A DNA stretch of 64,000 bases. Origin: JANSYL01 sp965229695 (GTDB taxonomy: Bacteria > Pseudomonadota > Alphaproteobacteria > Rhodobacterales > Rhodobacteraceae). The DNA is taken from assembly GCA_965229695.1 (NCBI GenBank), contig OZ245921.1, positions 124,001 through 188,000 on the forward strand. The letters are read 5' to 3'. A program made the translations under genes and the position numbers. Position 1 is the stretch's first letter; every line of letters begins with the position of its first letter. Below the pieces are notes generated by a model, which saw only the letters and a list, made by a program, of their open reading frames with translations, ran no database searches and was not told where the DNA came from. Shown one piece after another: positions 16,196 to 25,145 of this stretch.

Positions 16196-17524
16196 CTATT
16201 CAGCCGCGTCGCGATAGGGCGCGCCCTGGCCATAGGGCACGTTGATGCCGCCATAGCGGCGCACGCGGATATTGCATTGCTCGGCATGGCCAACGAAGCC
16301 TTCGAGCATGCAGAGACGTGAGCCATATTCACCGATGGTGGCCGCGGCCTCATCGGTCGTGATCTTTTGGTAGCTATGGGTTTTGAGGTATTTGCCGACC
16401 CAAAGCCCGCCGGTATAGCGACCCGCCTTGTTGGTCGGCAGGGTGTGGTTGGTGCCGATCACTTTGTCCCCATTGGCGACATTGGTGCGCGGGCCCAAGA
16501 ACAGGGCCCCATAACAGGTCATGTTTTCCAGATACCAATCATCGCGATCGGTCATCACCTGCACATGTTCCGATGCGATCTCATCTGCCATTTGCAGCAT
16601 TTCTTCATGAGTGTCGCACAGGATGACCTCGCCATATTCCTCCCAAGAGGCGCGGGCGGTTTCAGCCGTGGGTAGGATGCCCAAAAGGCGATCAATCTCG
16701 GAAAGCGTATCCTCGGCCAATTTGCGCGAGTTGGTCAGCAGAACGGCGGGCGAGTTATAGCCATGTTCGGCCTGGCCCAACAGATCGGTGGCGCAAATCT
16801 CGCCATCGACGGTGTCGTCGGCGATCACCATGGTTTCGGTTGGCCCGGCAAACAGATCGATGCCGACGCGGCCAAAAAGCTGGCGCTTGGCTTCGGCCAC
16901 AAAGGCGTTACCGGGGCCGACCAGCAGATGCACGGGGTCGATGGTTTCGGTGCCCAGCGCCATCGCGCCCACCGCTTGGATGCCACCCAGAACGTAAATC
17001 TCATGCGCACCGCCCATATGCATGGCGGCAATCACGCCCGGCGTCGGGGCGCCCTGAAACGGCGGCGTGCAGGCCATGATGCGCGGTACACCCGCGACCG
17101 AAGCGGTGCAGACCGACATATGGGCCGAGGCGACCATCGGGAACTTGCCGCCCGGCACGTAGCAGCCGACAGACTGCACAGGGATGTTCTTATGGCCCAG
17201 GATCACGCCCGGCAGTGTCTCAACCTCGATATCCAGCATGGAATCGCGCTGCGCCTGGGCAAAGTTGCGCACCTGATCATGGGCGAATTTGATATCGGCC
17301 ATCTCGCGGTCGGAAACCTTGGAGATGATGGCATCGATTTCGCTTTGCGACAGCTTGAAGGCTGGCGGGCTGTATTTATCGAACTTTTCCGACAGCTCAC
17401 GTACCGCAGCATCTCCACGCGCCTCGATATCCTTTAGCGTTGCCTCCACGACCGAGCGGGTTTTTGCGTCGTCTTCGGCGCGATCCGCATCCGATTTTCC
17501 CCGTTTGAGATATTCGATGGTCAT
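16196..17524 (-). CDS. hpsN: HisD-family dehydrogenase, probable sulfopropanediol 3-dehydrogenase (HpsN-like)
   Basis: A 442-aa member of the histidinol dehydrogenase family. The start MTIEYLKRGKSDADRAEDDAK and the stretch GRYTGGLWVGKYLKTHSYQK resemble HpsN, which oxidises (R)-2,3-dihydroxypropane-1-sulfonate to sulfolactate with NAD. Zinc-site elements (LLGQAEHGYNSPA, SEHVQVMT) and catalytic histidines (GTNHTLPTNKAGRY) are present. The family Gly-rich loop reads GCYVPGGKFPM. No hisG, hisB or other histidine genes are near, which argues against true HisD. The usual HpsKLM transporter and HpsO/HpsP are not here. GAGGAAG precedes the ATG. A cysteate/sulfite module at 49-56 kb fits a sulfonate role. 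Other HisD-like alcohol dehydrogenases remain possible. Confidence 0.6.
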   Translation of the reverse strand: MTIEYLKRGKSDADRAEDDAKTRSVVEATLKDIEARGDAAVRELSEKFDKYSPPAFKLSQSEIDAIISKVSDREMADIKFAHDQVRNFAQAQRDSMLDIEVETLPGVILGHKNIPVQSVGCYVPGGKFPMVASAHMSVCTASVAGVPRIMACTPPFQGAPTPGVIAAMHMGGAHEIYVLGGIQAVGAMALGTETIDPVHLLVGPGNAFVAEAKRQLFGRVGIDLFAGPTETMVIADDTVDGEICATDLLGQAEHGYNSPAVLLTNSRKLAEDTLSEIDRLLGILPTAETARASWEEYGEVILCDTHEEMLQMADEIASEHVQVMTDRDDWYLENMTCYGALFLGPRTNVANGDKVIGTNHTLPTNKAGRYTGGLWVGKYLKTHSYQKITTDEAAATIGEYGSRLCMLEGFVGHAEQCNIRVRRYGGINVPYGQGAPYRDAAE

Positions 17525-17599
17525 GTTTTCGCTTCCTCGATGTCTGTGGCTCGATACGACCGGCAAACCAGCCGCGCGGAAAGTCGCTCCGCAGCCATA

Positions 17600-17615
17600 T
17601 TGCATACCTATGCAA
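17600..17615. promoter_or_regulatory. GntR-type operator upstream of the hpsN-like gene
   Basis: TTGCATA (17600-17606) and TATGCAA (17609-17615) form a perfect 7-bp-arm dyad with a 2-bp centre, typical of FadR/VanR-type GntR operators. It lies 75 bp upstream of the gene start. No GntR gene is adjacent. The rest of 17525-17689 holds nothing else I recognise. Confidence 0.55.
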
Positions 17616-17689
17616 GATTGCTAACATTATTCTACGCAGGACCAAAGACAAAATCGATATCGAATGAAAGGAACCTGATTCCGCCGGGG

Positions 17690-18619
17690 TTAGCCAGGCT
17701 GTGCCCCCTGCCCCACGCGGGTGCGATGCGGCCCGTAAAGACAGGCGATCGCCAGGATCAACCCAGAGACCGTGGCGATCATGCCCGCCGCGCTGACGGC
17801 GTTGCCGCCACCGATCCAAAGCGGTCCGTAGCCAGCCAGAACATAGCCCAGGATGGCCGACAGGCTCGCGAATCCCACACTCCACCAAACCTGCGCCGAC
17901 AGGCTGTTGGTCATCAACCGCGCCGCGGCGGGCGGGCAGATAAACATCGCAATCACGATGATCGAGCCAACCGCATCAAAGGCCGCGACCGCCGCGATGG
18001 CCGCCGCGATGACCAGGCCCAAGCCAATGGCAGTTACCGGCAGGCCCAAGGCGCGCGCAAAGCCTTCGTCAAAGGTCGACAGTTTCAGCGGTCGCCAAAA
18101 GACCAGCGTTAGGATCGCCATAACGCCCGCCGTCAGGGCGATCCGGGGCAGTTCGGGTGGCAGATGGGACAGCGCCACGGGGTCGATCAGGGATTGCCAG
18201 CCTTCGGCCCGGAACCAGATCAGGCTTTCCAGATTACCCATCAGGGCGTGTTCGACATCCAGATGCACACGACTGGTATCGCTTTGTTCCAGAAGCAGCA
18301 CACCGCCAGCAAAAAGCGAGGTGAAGACGACGCCCATCGCTGCCCCAGGTTCGATCCGACCCAACCGCCGGACGGCCTCGATCAAAATCACTGCGACCAA
18401 CGCCGCCAGCCCTGCCCCGATCAACATGGGAAAGGCCGCGACCGTTCCGGTGACCAGGAAAGCCACGACAATCCCGGGTAGCACCACATGGCTGATCGCA
18501 TCGCCGATCAAAGCCTGCCGCCGCAGGATCAGGAAATTGCCCGGAAGCGCGCAGGCGATGGATGCGAACACACCGATCAGGATCGGGGTGAGGGAAAACT
18601 GAATAAACTCTGCGCCCAT
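17690..18619 (-). CDS. Mn/Zn ABC transporter permease (ZnuB/TroD type)
   Basis: A 309-aa integral membrane protein of the ABC-3 permease family, with about eight hydrophobic segments and no extra domain. Family hallmarks are RRQALIGDAISHVVLPGIVVAF near the N-terminus, PGAAMGVVFTSLFAGGVLL, and DAVGSIIVIAMFICPPAAARLMT near residue 220. It is the last gene of the importer operon, 3 bp after the DtxR-fused permease. The two permeases probably form a heterodimer in the inner membrane. Confidence 0.85.
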   Translation of the reverse strand: MGAEFIQFSLTPILIGVFASIACALPGNFLILRRQALIGDAISHVVLPGIVVAFLVTGTVAAFPMLIGAGLAALVAVILIEAVRRLGRIEPGAAMGVVFTSLFAGGVLLLEQSDTSRVHLDVEHALMGNLESLIWFRAEGWQSLIDPVALSHLPPELPRIALTAGVMAILTLVFWRPLKLSTFDEGFARALGLPVTAIGLGLVIAAAIAAVAAFDAVGSIIVIAMFICPPAAARLMTNSLSAQVWWSVGFASLSAILGYVLAGYGPLWIGGGNAVSAAGMIATVSGLILAIACLYGPHRTRVGQGAQPG

Positions 18620-18622
18620 GCC

Positions 18623-19834
18623 CTACCCCTCCACCGGTTTCGGCGGACCCAGCCGCCGGTCGAAATCGGCAATCTCGTCGGCAGTGAACACATCTTCGAT
18701 TGGGGTCAGACCGTCATAGCGACCGGTCAGCGCGGTGTCGCGATGCAGGGCGCGGGCAACCTCCCACCGGTGTTCATCCCGCGCGATCTTTGCGGCTTTG
18801 GCCGCGCCGCTTTGCGTCGCCACGCCATCGGGGCGGATCAACCCCTCACCCCGGAGCACCCGCAGGGTGTAGCCATCATGAATCGGCTCGGACCGCGCCA
18901 ATGCCAGCAGGCCCTGGCGGCGATGCACGCGCGCCTGAAACCGGCGACGCCGCAGGATGGCCGCAACAACACCGCGCGCCGGGGCAAATAGCAGAGAGAC
19001 CGCGAACAACCCGGCGGCCACAAGCACAATAATCGGGCCTGTTGGCATCGACGGGGCCGAAGCTGAAAGAACGGCCCCCAGATAGCCCGCCGCCGCGCCC
19101 AGGAGGCCCGCAACCCACAAAACCTGATCCGCGCGTTCGGTCCAGAACCGCGCCGTCACGGCTGGGATGATCAATAGCGCGACGATCAGGATCAACCCGA
19201 CAAGCTTCAACCCGATGACGGTAACCGCCATCACAAGGCCCATCATCGCCATGTCGATCCGGCGCGTGTTCACCCCGGTCGCGGCGGCATAGTCGGGGTC
19301 AAAGGCCACCAGCGTCATCGGGCGGCGCAGCATCCAAATCAAGGCGATCACGACGGCCCCGGCCCCCGCGATAATGACGGCATCCTGGAACAACATCCCG
19401 GCGGTCGAGCCGAGCAGGAAGTTTTCCAACCCCGCCTGGCGCCCCCGATCCAGGCTTTGGATCACCGTCAAAAGGACGATGCCCAAGCCAAAGAACACCG
19501 ATAGCACCGCGCCGATGGCGGCATCTTCGCTCAACCGGGTTTTGCGTGACATCCAATCGACCGCCCAAAGCCCGACCCAGGCTGACAGCGCCGCACCCAG
19601 CAACAGCCCGATCAGGCTGCGACCGTCGCCCCCCAGCATGACCATGAAGATAAAGGCCAGCCCCACCCCCGGCAGGGTCGCATGGGCCACTGCGTCAGAG
19701 ACCAGGGCGCGCTTGCGCAGGAACAAGAACACCCCCGCCGTGCCTGCGGCAAAACCCAAAAGTGCTGCCCCGATAGTCACCAAGGCGGCGTTGTAACCCG
19801 CTTGCAAAAACAGGGCGTCGAAAAAGGCCTGCAT
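18623..19834 (-). CDS. Mn/Zn ABC transporter permease with C-terminal DtxR-like domain (TroC/MntC type)
   Basis: A 403-aa protein. Residues about 1-290 are an ABC-3 family permease (KRALVSDAVAHATLPGVGLAFIF, EDAAIGAVLSVFFGLGIVLL, LKLVGLILIVALLIIPAVTARF). The C-terminal ~110 residues are soluble and resemble the winged-helix/dimerisation part of DtxR/MntR regulators (LRVLRGEGLIRPDGVATQSG, HRWEVARALHRDT, TPIEDVFTADEIADFD). Such fusions are known in Tro/Mnt-type importers and may sense cytoplasmic metal. It lies 6 bp downstream of the ATPase gene. The metal is likely Mn or Zn. Confidence 0.8.
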   Translation of the reverse strand: MQAFFDALFLQAGYNAALVTIGAALLGFAAGTAGVFLFLRKRALVSDAVAHATLPGVGLAFIFMVMLGGDGRSLIGLLLGAALSAWVGLWAVDWMSRKTRLSEDAAIGAVLSVFFGLGIVLLTVIQSLDRGRQAGLENFLLGSTAGMLFQDAVIIAGAGAVVIALIWMLRRPMTLVAFDPDYAAATGVNTRRIDMAMMGLVMAVTVIGLKLVGLILIVALLIIPAVTARFWTERADQVLWVAGLLGAAAGYLGAVLSASAPSMPTGPIIVLVAAGLFAVSLLFAPARGVVAAILRRRRFQARVHRRQGLLALARSEPIHDGYTLRVLRGEGLIRPDGVATQSGAAKAAKIARDEHRWEVARALHRDTALTGRYDGLTPIEDVFTADEIADFDRRLGPPKPVEG

Positions 19835-19840
19835 GGCGGC

Positions 19841-20659
19841 TTATGCGCCCGAGGCGAGCGTTAGCTGATCGATATGGGTGGCCGCCAAACGCCCGCCATA
19901 GGTTTGGGCCAGCGCCTCGGGCGTGAAGGTGGTTTCAACCGGGCCTTCGGCGATTGGGCGCACGTTAATTAGAAAGACATGATCGAAGTATTTCGGCACA
20001 GTAACCAGATCGTGGTGCACGGCAATCACCGATTTCCCTTCGGATTTCAGCGATTTAAGCACATCAATGATGGCGCGTTCGGTGGCGGCGTCAACACCCG
20101 CAAACGGTTCATCCAGCAGGTACAGTTCCGCCTGCTGCGCCAAAGCGCGCGCCAGGAAGACGCGCTGCTGCTGACCGCCGGACAATTGGCCGATCTGCCG
20201 ATCGGCAAAATCCTCCATCCCCACGCGGTCCAAAGCCTCACGCGCGCGGGCGCGTTCAGCGGCGGTGATCCGGCGAAACAGGCCCAGCTTGCGGTAGCGC
20301 CCCATCAAGACGACATCGATAACGGTGGTCGGAAAATCCCAATCCACACTGGCGCGTTGCGGCACATAGGCGATGCGATCCCGCGCCTGTTCAACGCTTT
20401 GCCCAAAAACCGACACCTGGCCCGAGACGGATGGGATCAACCCAAGCGCGGCCTTGAGCAGGGTGGATTTCCCAGCCCCGTTCGGGCCAATGATCGCTGA
20501 CATGGCCGCTGCGGGAAAGGTGGCATCAACCGAAAAGACCGCTGGTTTTTCGGCATAGGACACCGTGACGCCGCGCAATTGGAACGGGCTGGCCGCGTCC
20601 ATTGTGGATTGGGCGCGTTGCCCATCAGATGCCGCCACTGTCAGGGCCTCTGCCGTCAT
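19841..20659 (-). CDS. Mn/Zn ABC transporter ATP-binding protein
   Basis: A 272-aa ATPase of the ZnuC/TroB type. Walker A GPNGAGKSTLLKA, Q-loop YVPQRASVDWDFPTTVIDV (the W-D-F-P stretch is typical of Mn/Fe/Zn importers), signature LSGGQQQRVFLARAL, Walker B YLLDEPFAGVD and H-loop VHHDL are visible. I start at the ATG (MTAEALTV) preceded by AAAGG; the TTG two codons upstream is unlikely. It lies 13 bp after the binding-protein gene. Confidence 0.88.
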   Translation of the reverse strand: MTAEALTVAASDGQRAQSTMDAASPFQLRGVTVSYAEKPAVFSVDATFPAAAMSAIIGPNGAGKSTLLKAALGLIPSVSGQVSVFGQSVEQARDRIAYVPQRASVDWDFPTTVIDVVLMGRYRKLGLFRRITAAERARAREALDRVGMEDFADRQIGQLSGGQQQRVFLARALAQQAELYLLDEPFAGVDAATERAIIDVLKSLKSEGKSVIAVHHDLVTVPKYFDHVFLINVRPIAEGPVETTFTPEALAQTYGGRLAATHIDQLTLASGA

Positions 20660-20672
20660 GCCCAAACCTTTC

Positions 20673-21629
20673 TTAATTGATCGCCAATTGATCGCTCATG
20701 CCGCGTTCGGGGGCCTGGCCACCAAGCGCGCGAGAGATCGTTGTGACGTTGTGGTCGATCATGCCCAGATAGGTGCCTTCATAACTACCAAGCGCGCCCA
20801 TCGCATCGGAAAAGAGCTCCCCCCCGATCACAACCTCATGGCCTTCTGCCGCCGCCCCTTCGATCAGGGCGCGGATATTGCGGTCGCTGACTGAGCTTTC
20901 GACAAAGACCGCGCGGATATCACGGGCCACGAGCATATCGACCAGTTCGGAAATGCGCTGCAAGCCCGCCTCGCTTTCGGTGGAAATGCCTTGGATACCA
21001 ACCACTTCAAAACCGTATGCGTTGCCAAAATAGTTGAACGCGTCATGCGCCGACAGCAACACGCGAGATTCAGCAGACACTGAACTGAGAACATTTTGCG
21101 CGTAGCTGGCCAGCTGCGTCAGTTCCATCAGATGCGCGTCAGCATTGGCATCGAAGGCCTCCGCGTTTTCCGGTTGTACCTCGATCAGCGCATCGCGCAC
21201 CGATAGCACCACGCGCGACCAGAGATTGGGGTTCATCCAGACATGGGGGTCAAAGCGGCCTTCGTAGTCTTCTGACCCGATCAGCAGGTTTTCGGGAATG
21301 GTTTCGGCCATCGCGAAAACCGGGTTGGTTTCCGACAACTCCAGCAGAAATTCTTCCATCTGCGCTTCGAGATAGAGGCCATTCCACAACACCAGATCGG
21401 CTTGGGCCGTCGCCACGATATCGGTGCGGGTCTGACGATAGGCATGCGGGTCAACGCCTGGCCCCATCAGGGCGGTCACCTCGACCAGATCGCCCCCCAC
21501 CTGCCGCGCGGCATCGGCGATCATGCCGATGGTTGCGACAACATTCAGCCGGTCTTGCGCCGGGGCGCTCAGCGGGGCCAGGGCAAGGAAGGCGGCGGCA
21601 ACAGAAAGCAGCGCGCGTTTGGTCAACAT
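20673..21629 (-). CDS. Mn/Zn-binding periplasmic protein (TroA/ZnuA family)
   Basis: A 318-aa periplasmic metal-binding protein with a signal peptide (cleaved near APA-Q25). The predicted metal tetrad H62 (DPHAY), H129 (DPHVWMN), H195 (SAHDAF) and D275 (FSDAMG) has almost the spacing of TroA (H68, H133, H199, D279). There is no His-rich loop like that of ZnuA, which, with the DtxR-fused permease, favours manganese over strict zinc uptake; either metal is possible. It is first of a four-gene operon with Fur/Mur-like dyads upstream. Confidence 0.85.
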   Translation of the reverse strand: MLTKRALLSVAAAFLALAPLSAPAQDRLNVVATIGMIADAARQVGGDLVEVTALMGPGVDPHAYRQTRTDIVATAQADLVLWNGLYLEAQMEEFLLELSETNPVFAMAETIPENLLIGSEDYEGRFDPHVWMNPNLWSRVVLSVRDALIEVQPENAEAFDANADAHLMELTQLASYAQNVLSSVSAESRVLLSAHDAFNYFGNAYGFEVVGIQGISTESEAGLQRISELVDMLVARDIRAVFVESSVSDRNIRALIEGAAAEGHEVVIGGELFSDAMGALGSYEGTYLGMIDHNVTTISRALGGQAPERGMSDQLAIN

Positions 21630-21680
21630 GGGTGTCTTCGTCCTCGATCAATGCAGGCAAAGCCCAGGCACGGGGCGGAT

Positions 21681-21741
21681 TCATTATCTTAATAATGAGA
21701 GCCATTCGCAGAAAGTCAATGCTTTTGCGACTTATTCGCAA
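21681..21741. promoter_or_regulatory. Two dyads resembling Fur/Mur boxes
   Basis: TCATTAT-CTTA-ATAATGA (21681-21698) has perfect 7-bp arms, and TTGCGA-CTTAT-TCGCAA (21725-21741) has perfect 6-bp arms. Both lie 52-112 bp upstream of the metal-binding-protein gene. The first is Fur-box-like. The spacing and AT-rich context fit Mur/Fur control by manganese or iron. This is inference from sequence alone. Confidence 0.5.
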
Positions 21742-21798
21742 GAAAACCTTAAGGCAGATGCTAACAGTTCAGTCGATTGCCGTGAAAACAGGCGCTGT

Positions 21799-22995
21799 TT
21801 ACCGGACGGCTGCCATCACGCCACGCAGCTCTGCCAGCCCACGCAGCCGGCCAATCAGCGGGTAACCCGGCATCATCGGGCGGTCGAGATCGCTCAGCAA
21901 GGCGTGGCCATGATCGGGCCGCATCGGGATCTGGGCATCGGAACGCCCCTCCTCCGCGCGCCGCGCCTCCTCGGCCACCAGCGCGCGGATTGTGGCGACC
22001 ATATCGGTATCACCCGCCAGATGGGCATCTTCGAAGAAACTGGTCTTGCCGCGGCGGACCATCCCTTCACGGGTGGTATTGCGCAGATGTACGAAATGGA
22101 TGTGCGGCCCAAGTCGTTTGATGAAGCGCACGGGGTCGAACTCTGGCGCGACGCCCAGAGACCCGGTGCAAAAGGTAATGCCATTGGCCGGGTTTGGGAC
22201 GGCCTGCATGAGCGTGGCGTAATCCTCTTCCGTCGACATGACGCGCGGCAGCCCCAGAAGTGGAAATGGCGGATCGTCAGGGTGGCAGCAAAGGCGCACC
22301 CCGACCTCCTCAGCCACCGGCACGACCTCCCCCAAGAAATCGATCAAATTGGCGCGCAGCCGGTCTGGCGTGATCCCGTCATACCACCAAAGCGCCTCCT
22401 GCACGTCGTCTGCCGTCCAATGCTCGGCGGAACCGGGCAGGCCTTTCAGGATGGTATCGGTCAGCAGGGGGCCAAGAAACTCGCCCACATTGGCGAATTT
22501 GGTGGCCGCTGCCTCGCGTGTCTCGGCGTCATAATCGTCTTCGGCCCCGGCCCGCTTCAACACATGCAGATCGAACACGGCGAAATCGGTCAGATCGAAC
22601 GCCATGGCCGTACCGCCGGCCGGCAAAGGCCGCGACAGGACGGTGCGGGTCCAATCAAGAACCGGCATGAAATTGTAGCAGACCGTGGTGATGCCCGCGT
22701 CGGCCAGATGGCGCAGGCTGGTTTTATAGGCGGCCAAATGCTCCTTCAGCTTTGGCGCCTGGGTCTTGATGGTCTCCGAAACCGGCAGGCTTTCAACCAC
22801 ATCCCAGGTCAGCCCGGTGGGCGCGTTTTCCGTCCCTTCGATCTGACGCTTGCGGGTTGCGATGGCTGCGGGCGGCCAAACCTCGCCCGCTGGCACATCA
22901 TGCAGAGCCGAGACGATCCCTGCCGCGCCGGTCTGCATGATCTCGGAAATCCAGATCTCATCTTCTGGCCCGAACCAACGCCAGGTTTCGCGCAT
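21799..22995 (-). CDS. uxuA: Mannonate dehydratase UxuA
   Basis: A 398-aa TIM-barrel metalloenzyme dehydrating D-mannonate to 2-keto-3-deoxygluconate in hexuronate catabolism. Motifs: MRETWRWFGPEDEI at the start, CCHPDDPPFPLLGLPRVMST (metal-binding His/Asp), FCTGSLG, HIHFVHLRN and the C-terminal RPDHGHALLSDL. It overlaps the stop of the ABC ATPase gene by one base at 22995, so it is the last gene of the minus-strand operon beginning at 30626. The partner enzymes uxaC and uxuB lie in the divergent operon. A small AAACAG/CTGTTT hairpin covers its stop codon. Confidence 0.93.
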   Translation of the reverse strand: MRETWRWFGPEDEIWISEIMQTGAAGIVSALHDVPAGEVWPPAAIATRKRQIEGTENAPTGLTWDVVESLPVSETIKTQAPKLKEHLAAYKTSLRHLADAGITTVCYNFMPVLDWTRTVLSRPLPAGGTAMAFDLTDFAVFDLHVLKRAGAEDDYDAETREAAATKFANVGEFLGPLLTDTILKGLPGSAEHWTADDVQEALWWYDGITPDRLRANLIDFLGEVVPVAEEVGVRLCCHPDDPPFPLLGLPRVMSTEEDYATLMQAVPNPANGITFCTGSLGVAPEFDPVRFIKRLGPHIHFVHLRNTTREGMVRRGKTSFFEDAHLAGDTDMVATIRALVAEEARRAEEGRSDAQIPMRPDHGHALLSDLDRPMMPGYPLIGRLRGLAELRGVMAAVR

Positions 22996-24074
22996 CAGTC
23001 CTGCCTCAGCGTCAGGCCGGTATCGGTGTCAAAGAGGTGAATCTCATCGGCGCTCGCGCCAACATGGATCGTGTCGCCAAAATCGATCTTGGTTTGGCCC
23101 GGGCTGTGCACGGTGATTGGCGCGCCGGTGGTGGTGTGGCCATAAACATAGCTTTCCCCACCCAGCTGCTCGACCGATTTCACGATCACCTTGACCGGCC
23201 CATCTTCGGTCACCTGCATGTGGTTGGGACGGATGCCCAGGGTCACCGGTTCGCCCTGCTGATGGGCAAAACCCGTTTGCGGCAGGATCAGGTTTTCACC
23301 CGTATCCAAATGCAGGACCGAGCGGTCCGAGCCGTCCACATGGCCGGTAATGAAGTTCATCTTGGGCGAGCCGATGAAGCCCGCCACAAAGATATTAGCC
23401 GGGCGGTTATAAAGATCGAGCGGGGCGCCGAATTGTTCCACCTCACCCAGGCGCAGAACGGCGATTTTGTCGGCCATGGTCATGGCTTCAACCTGATCAT
23501 GGGTCACATAGATCATCGTGTTGCCCAGACGCCGGTGGAGTGAGGCGATCTCGCCCCGCATATCCACGCGCAATTCGGCATCCAGGTTCGACAGCGGTTC
23601 GTCAAACAGGAACACGCGCGGCTCGCGGACCACGGCGCGCCCGATGGCCACGCGTTGGCGCTGCCCGCCGGACAGGTCTTTCGGGCGGCGATCCAAAAGC
23701 ATGTCGATTTGCAGCATCTTCGCCACCTCCTCGACCTTTTGGGTGATCTCGGCACGCGGCGTGTTGATGTTCTCAAGCCCAAAGCTGAGGTTCTGGCGCA
23801 CCGACATGTGTGGATAGAGCGCGTAGGATTGGAACACCATCGCCAGCCCGCGGTCGGCAGCGGGGATGTTATTGACCACCTCGCCCCCGATTTCGATGTC
23901 GCCGCCGGTGATCCCCTCCAACCCTGAAATCATCCGCAAAAGCGTGGATTTCCCGCAACCCGAGGGGCCGACAAAGACGCAGAAATCACCTTCTTTGATG
24001 TCCAGATCGATGCCTTTGATCACATCGACCGCGCCATAGGATTTGCGGACTTTCTTAAGCTCAATACTGGCCAT
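22995..24074 (-). CDS. Sugar ABC transporter ATP-binding protein (UgpC/MsmK type)
   Basis: A 359-aa ATPase of the CUT1 sugar importers. Walker A GPSGCGKSTLLRMI, signature LSGGQRQRVAIGRAVV, Walker B VFLFDEPLSNLDAELR and the H-loop YVTHDQVEAMTMAD are present. A C-terminal TOBE/OB regulatory region follows (TLGIRPNHMQV). It ends in the start of uxuA, tying transport to mannonate use. The substrate is probably a glucuronide, aldobiouronate or free hexuronate. Confidence 0.88.
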   Translation of the reverse strand: MASIELKKVRKSYGAVDVIKGIDLDIKEGDFCVFVGPSGCGKSTLLRMISGLEGITGGDIEIGGEVVNNIPAADRGLAMVFQSYALYPHMSVRQNLSFGLENINTPRAEITQKVEEVAKMLQIDMLLDRRPKDLSGGQRQRVAIGRAVVREPRVFLFDEPLSNLDAELRVDMRGEIASLHRRLGNTMIYVTHDQVEAMTMADKIAVLRLGEVEQFGAPLDLYNRPANIFVAGFIGSPKMNFITGHVDGSDRSVLHLDTGENLILPQTGFAHQQGEPVTLGIRPNHMQVTEDGPVKVIVKSVEQLGGESYVYGHTTTGAPITVHSPGQTKIDFGDTIHVGASADEIHLFDTDTGLTLRQD

Positions 24075-24086
24075 GGACGCCCCTCC

Positions 24087-25145
24087 TTATTTTCCGCCGG
24101 TCGAGGCGATGCCGGTGGCGATGTATTTCTGCAGGAACATGAAGACCATCGCGATGGGCAGCAGCGTCAGAACGGTCATTGCCAACAGGCTGGACCAATC
24201 TGTCTGCAACTCACCTTGGAAGCTGTTCAGCGCCAATTGCAGGGTGAAGTTTTCGGACCGGGTCAGAACGATCAGCGGCCAGAGGAAATCGTTCCACCGC
24301 CACATGATCGCAAGGATCGCCAGAACCGCGATCGCGGGGGCCGAGAGCGGCACGATGATGCGCCAATAAATCTTCCATTCGCTGGCCTTATCCATGCGCG
24401 CGGCATCCAGGATTTCATCCGGGATCGTCAGCATGTACTGCCTGAGCAGGAACACCCCCGTGGGGGTTGCGGCCCCTGGTATGATCACGCCCCATAAACT
24501 GTTGAACATGCCCATTTCGGTCACAATCAAAAACAGCGGCACCAGCACCACCGTTTGCGGGATCATCAAGGTGCCAATCACCAAAAGCAGCACCGCCGTC
24601 CGGCCCCGGAACTGGTATTTTGATAGGGCAAAGGCGGCCATGGAATTGGTCAGCAACATGATCAACGTTGCCGTGACCGTGATGAAGGTCGAATTCCAGA
24701 AATAGAGCAGGAAGTTAAAGCGCCCGAAAAGCTCGGTGTAGTTCTCGGTCGCAAGCGTGAAGCGTTCCACCGGCTCGCGGTTTTCGATGCTGACGCGCAA
24801 CCGTTCTTCGGGATTGGCGGGATCGATCATCTGCGCCTGCAGCCCAACACGGCGCAGTTGCGCTAAGATCATGCCTTCGTAGTCGCCGCCGGTCATCTCA
24901 AAAAGCGGCAGGGGTTCATCATAGCCATCAACCGTGATGGTTTGCTGCTGATAGGGCAGAAAGGTGGGTGGATAGCGTTGCAAATCGGCTTCGGTTTTGA
25001 AGCTGGATAGAACCAGCCACACCACCGGGAAAAACATCAAAAAGACGCCCAGGAACAAATAGCCATAGCTGGCCCAATCGGTCCAATGCAGCCGCGTCGA
25101 CCCTCGGGTGGCCGTCAGAAACTCCCACACCCTAGCCATCGACAT
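24087..25145 (-). CDS. Sugar ABC transporter permease (MalG type) with a periplasmic insert
   Basis: A 352-aa inner-membrane CUT1 permease. The EAA-type loop is present around DAARMDKASEWKIYWRIIVPLSAPA. Between TM1 and TM2 there is a soluble insert of roughly 80 residues (from about 50 to 130: TVDGYDEPLPLFEMTGGDYEG and following), longer than in MalG. It overlaps the stop of the upstream permease by 14 bp if the first ATG is used; the ATG two codons later is equally possible. AGGAA lies just upstream. Confidence 0.85.
   Translation of the reverse strand: MSMARVWEFLTATRGSTRLHWTDWASYGYLFLGVFLMFFPVVWLVLSSFKTEADLQRYPPTFLPYQQQTITVDGYDEPLPLFEMTGGDYEGMILAQLRRVGLQAQMIDPANPEERLRVSIENREPVERFTLATENYTELFGRFNFLLYFWNSTFITVTATLIMLLTNSMAAFALSKYQFRGRTAVLLLVIGTLMIPQTVVLVPLFLIVTEMGMFNSLWGVIIPGAATPTGVFLLRQYMLTIPDEILDAARMDKASEWKIYWRIIVPLSAPAIAVLAILAIMWRWNDFLWPLIVLTRSENFTLQLALNSFQGELQTDWSSLLAMTVLTLLPIAMVFMFLQKYIATGIASTGGK

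Noticed and set aside
16196..17524. True histidinol dehydrogenase hisD
   Set aside because: No histidine-biosynthesis neighbours, and the N-terminus and substrate-region sequence look like the HpsN branch; still a family-level call.
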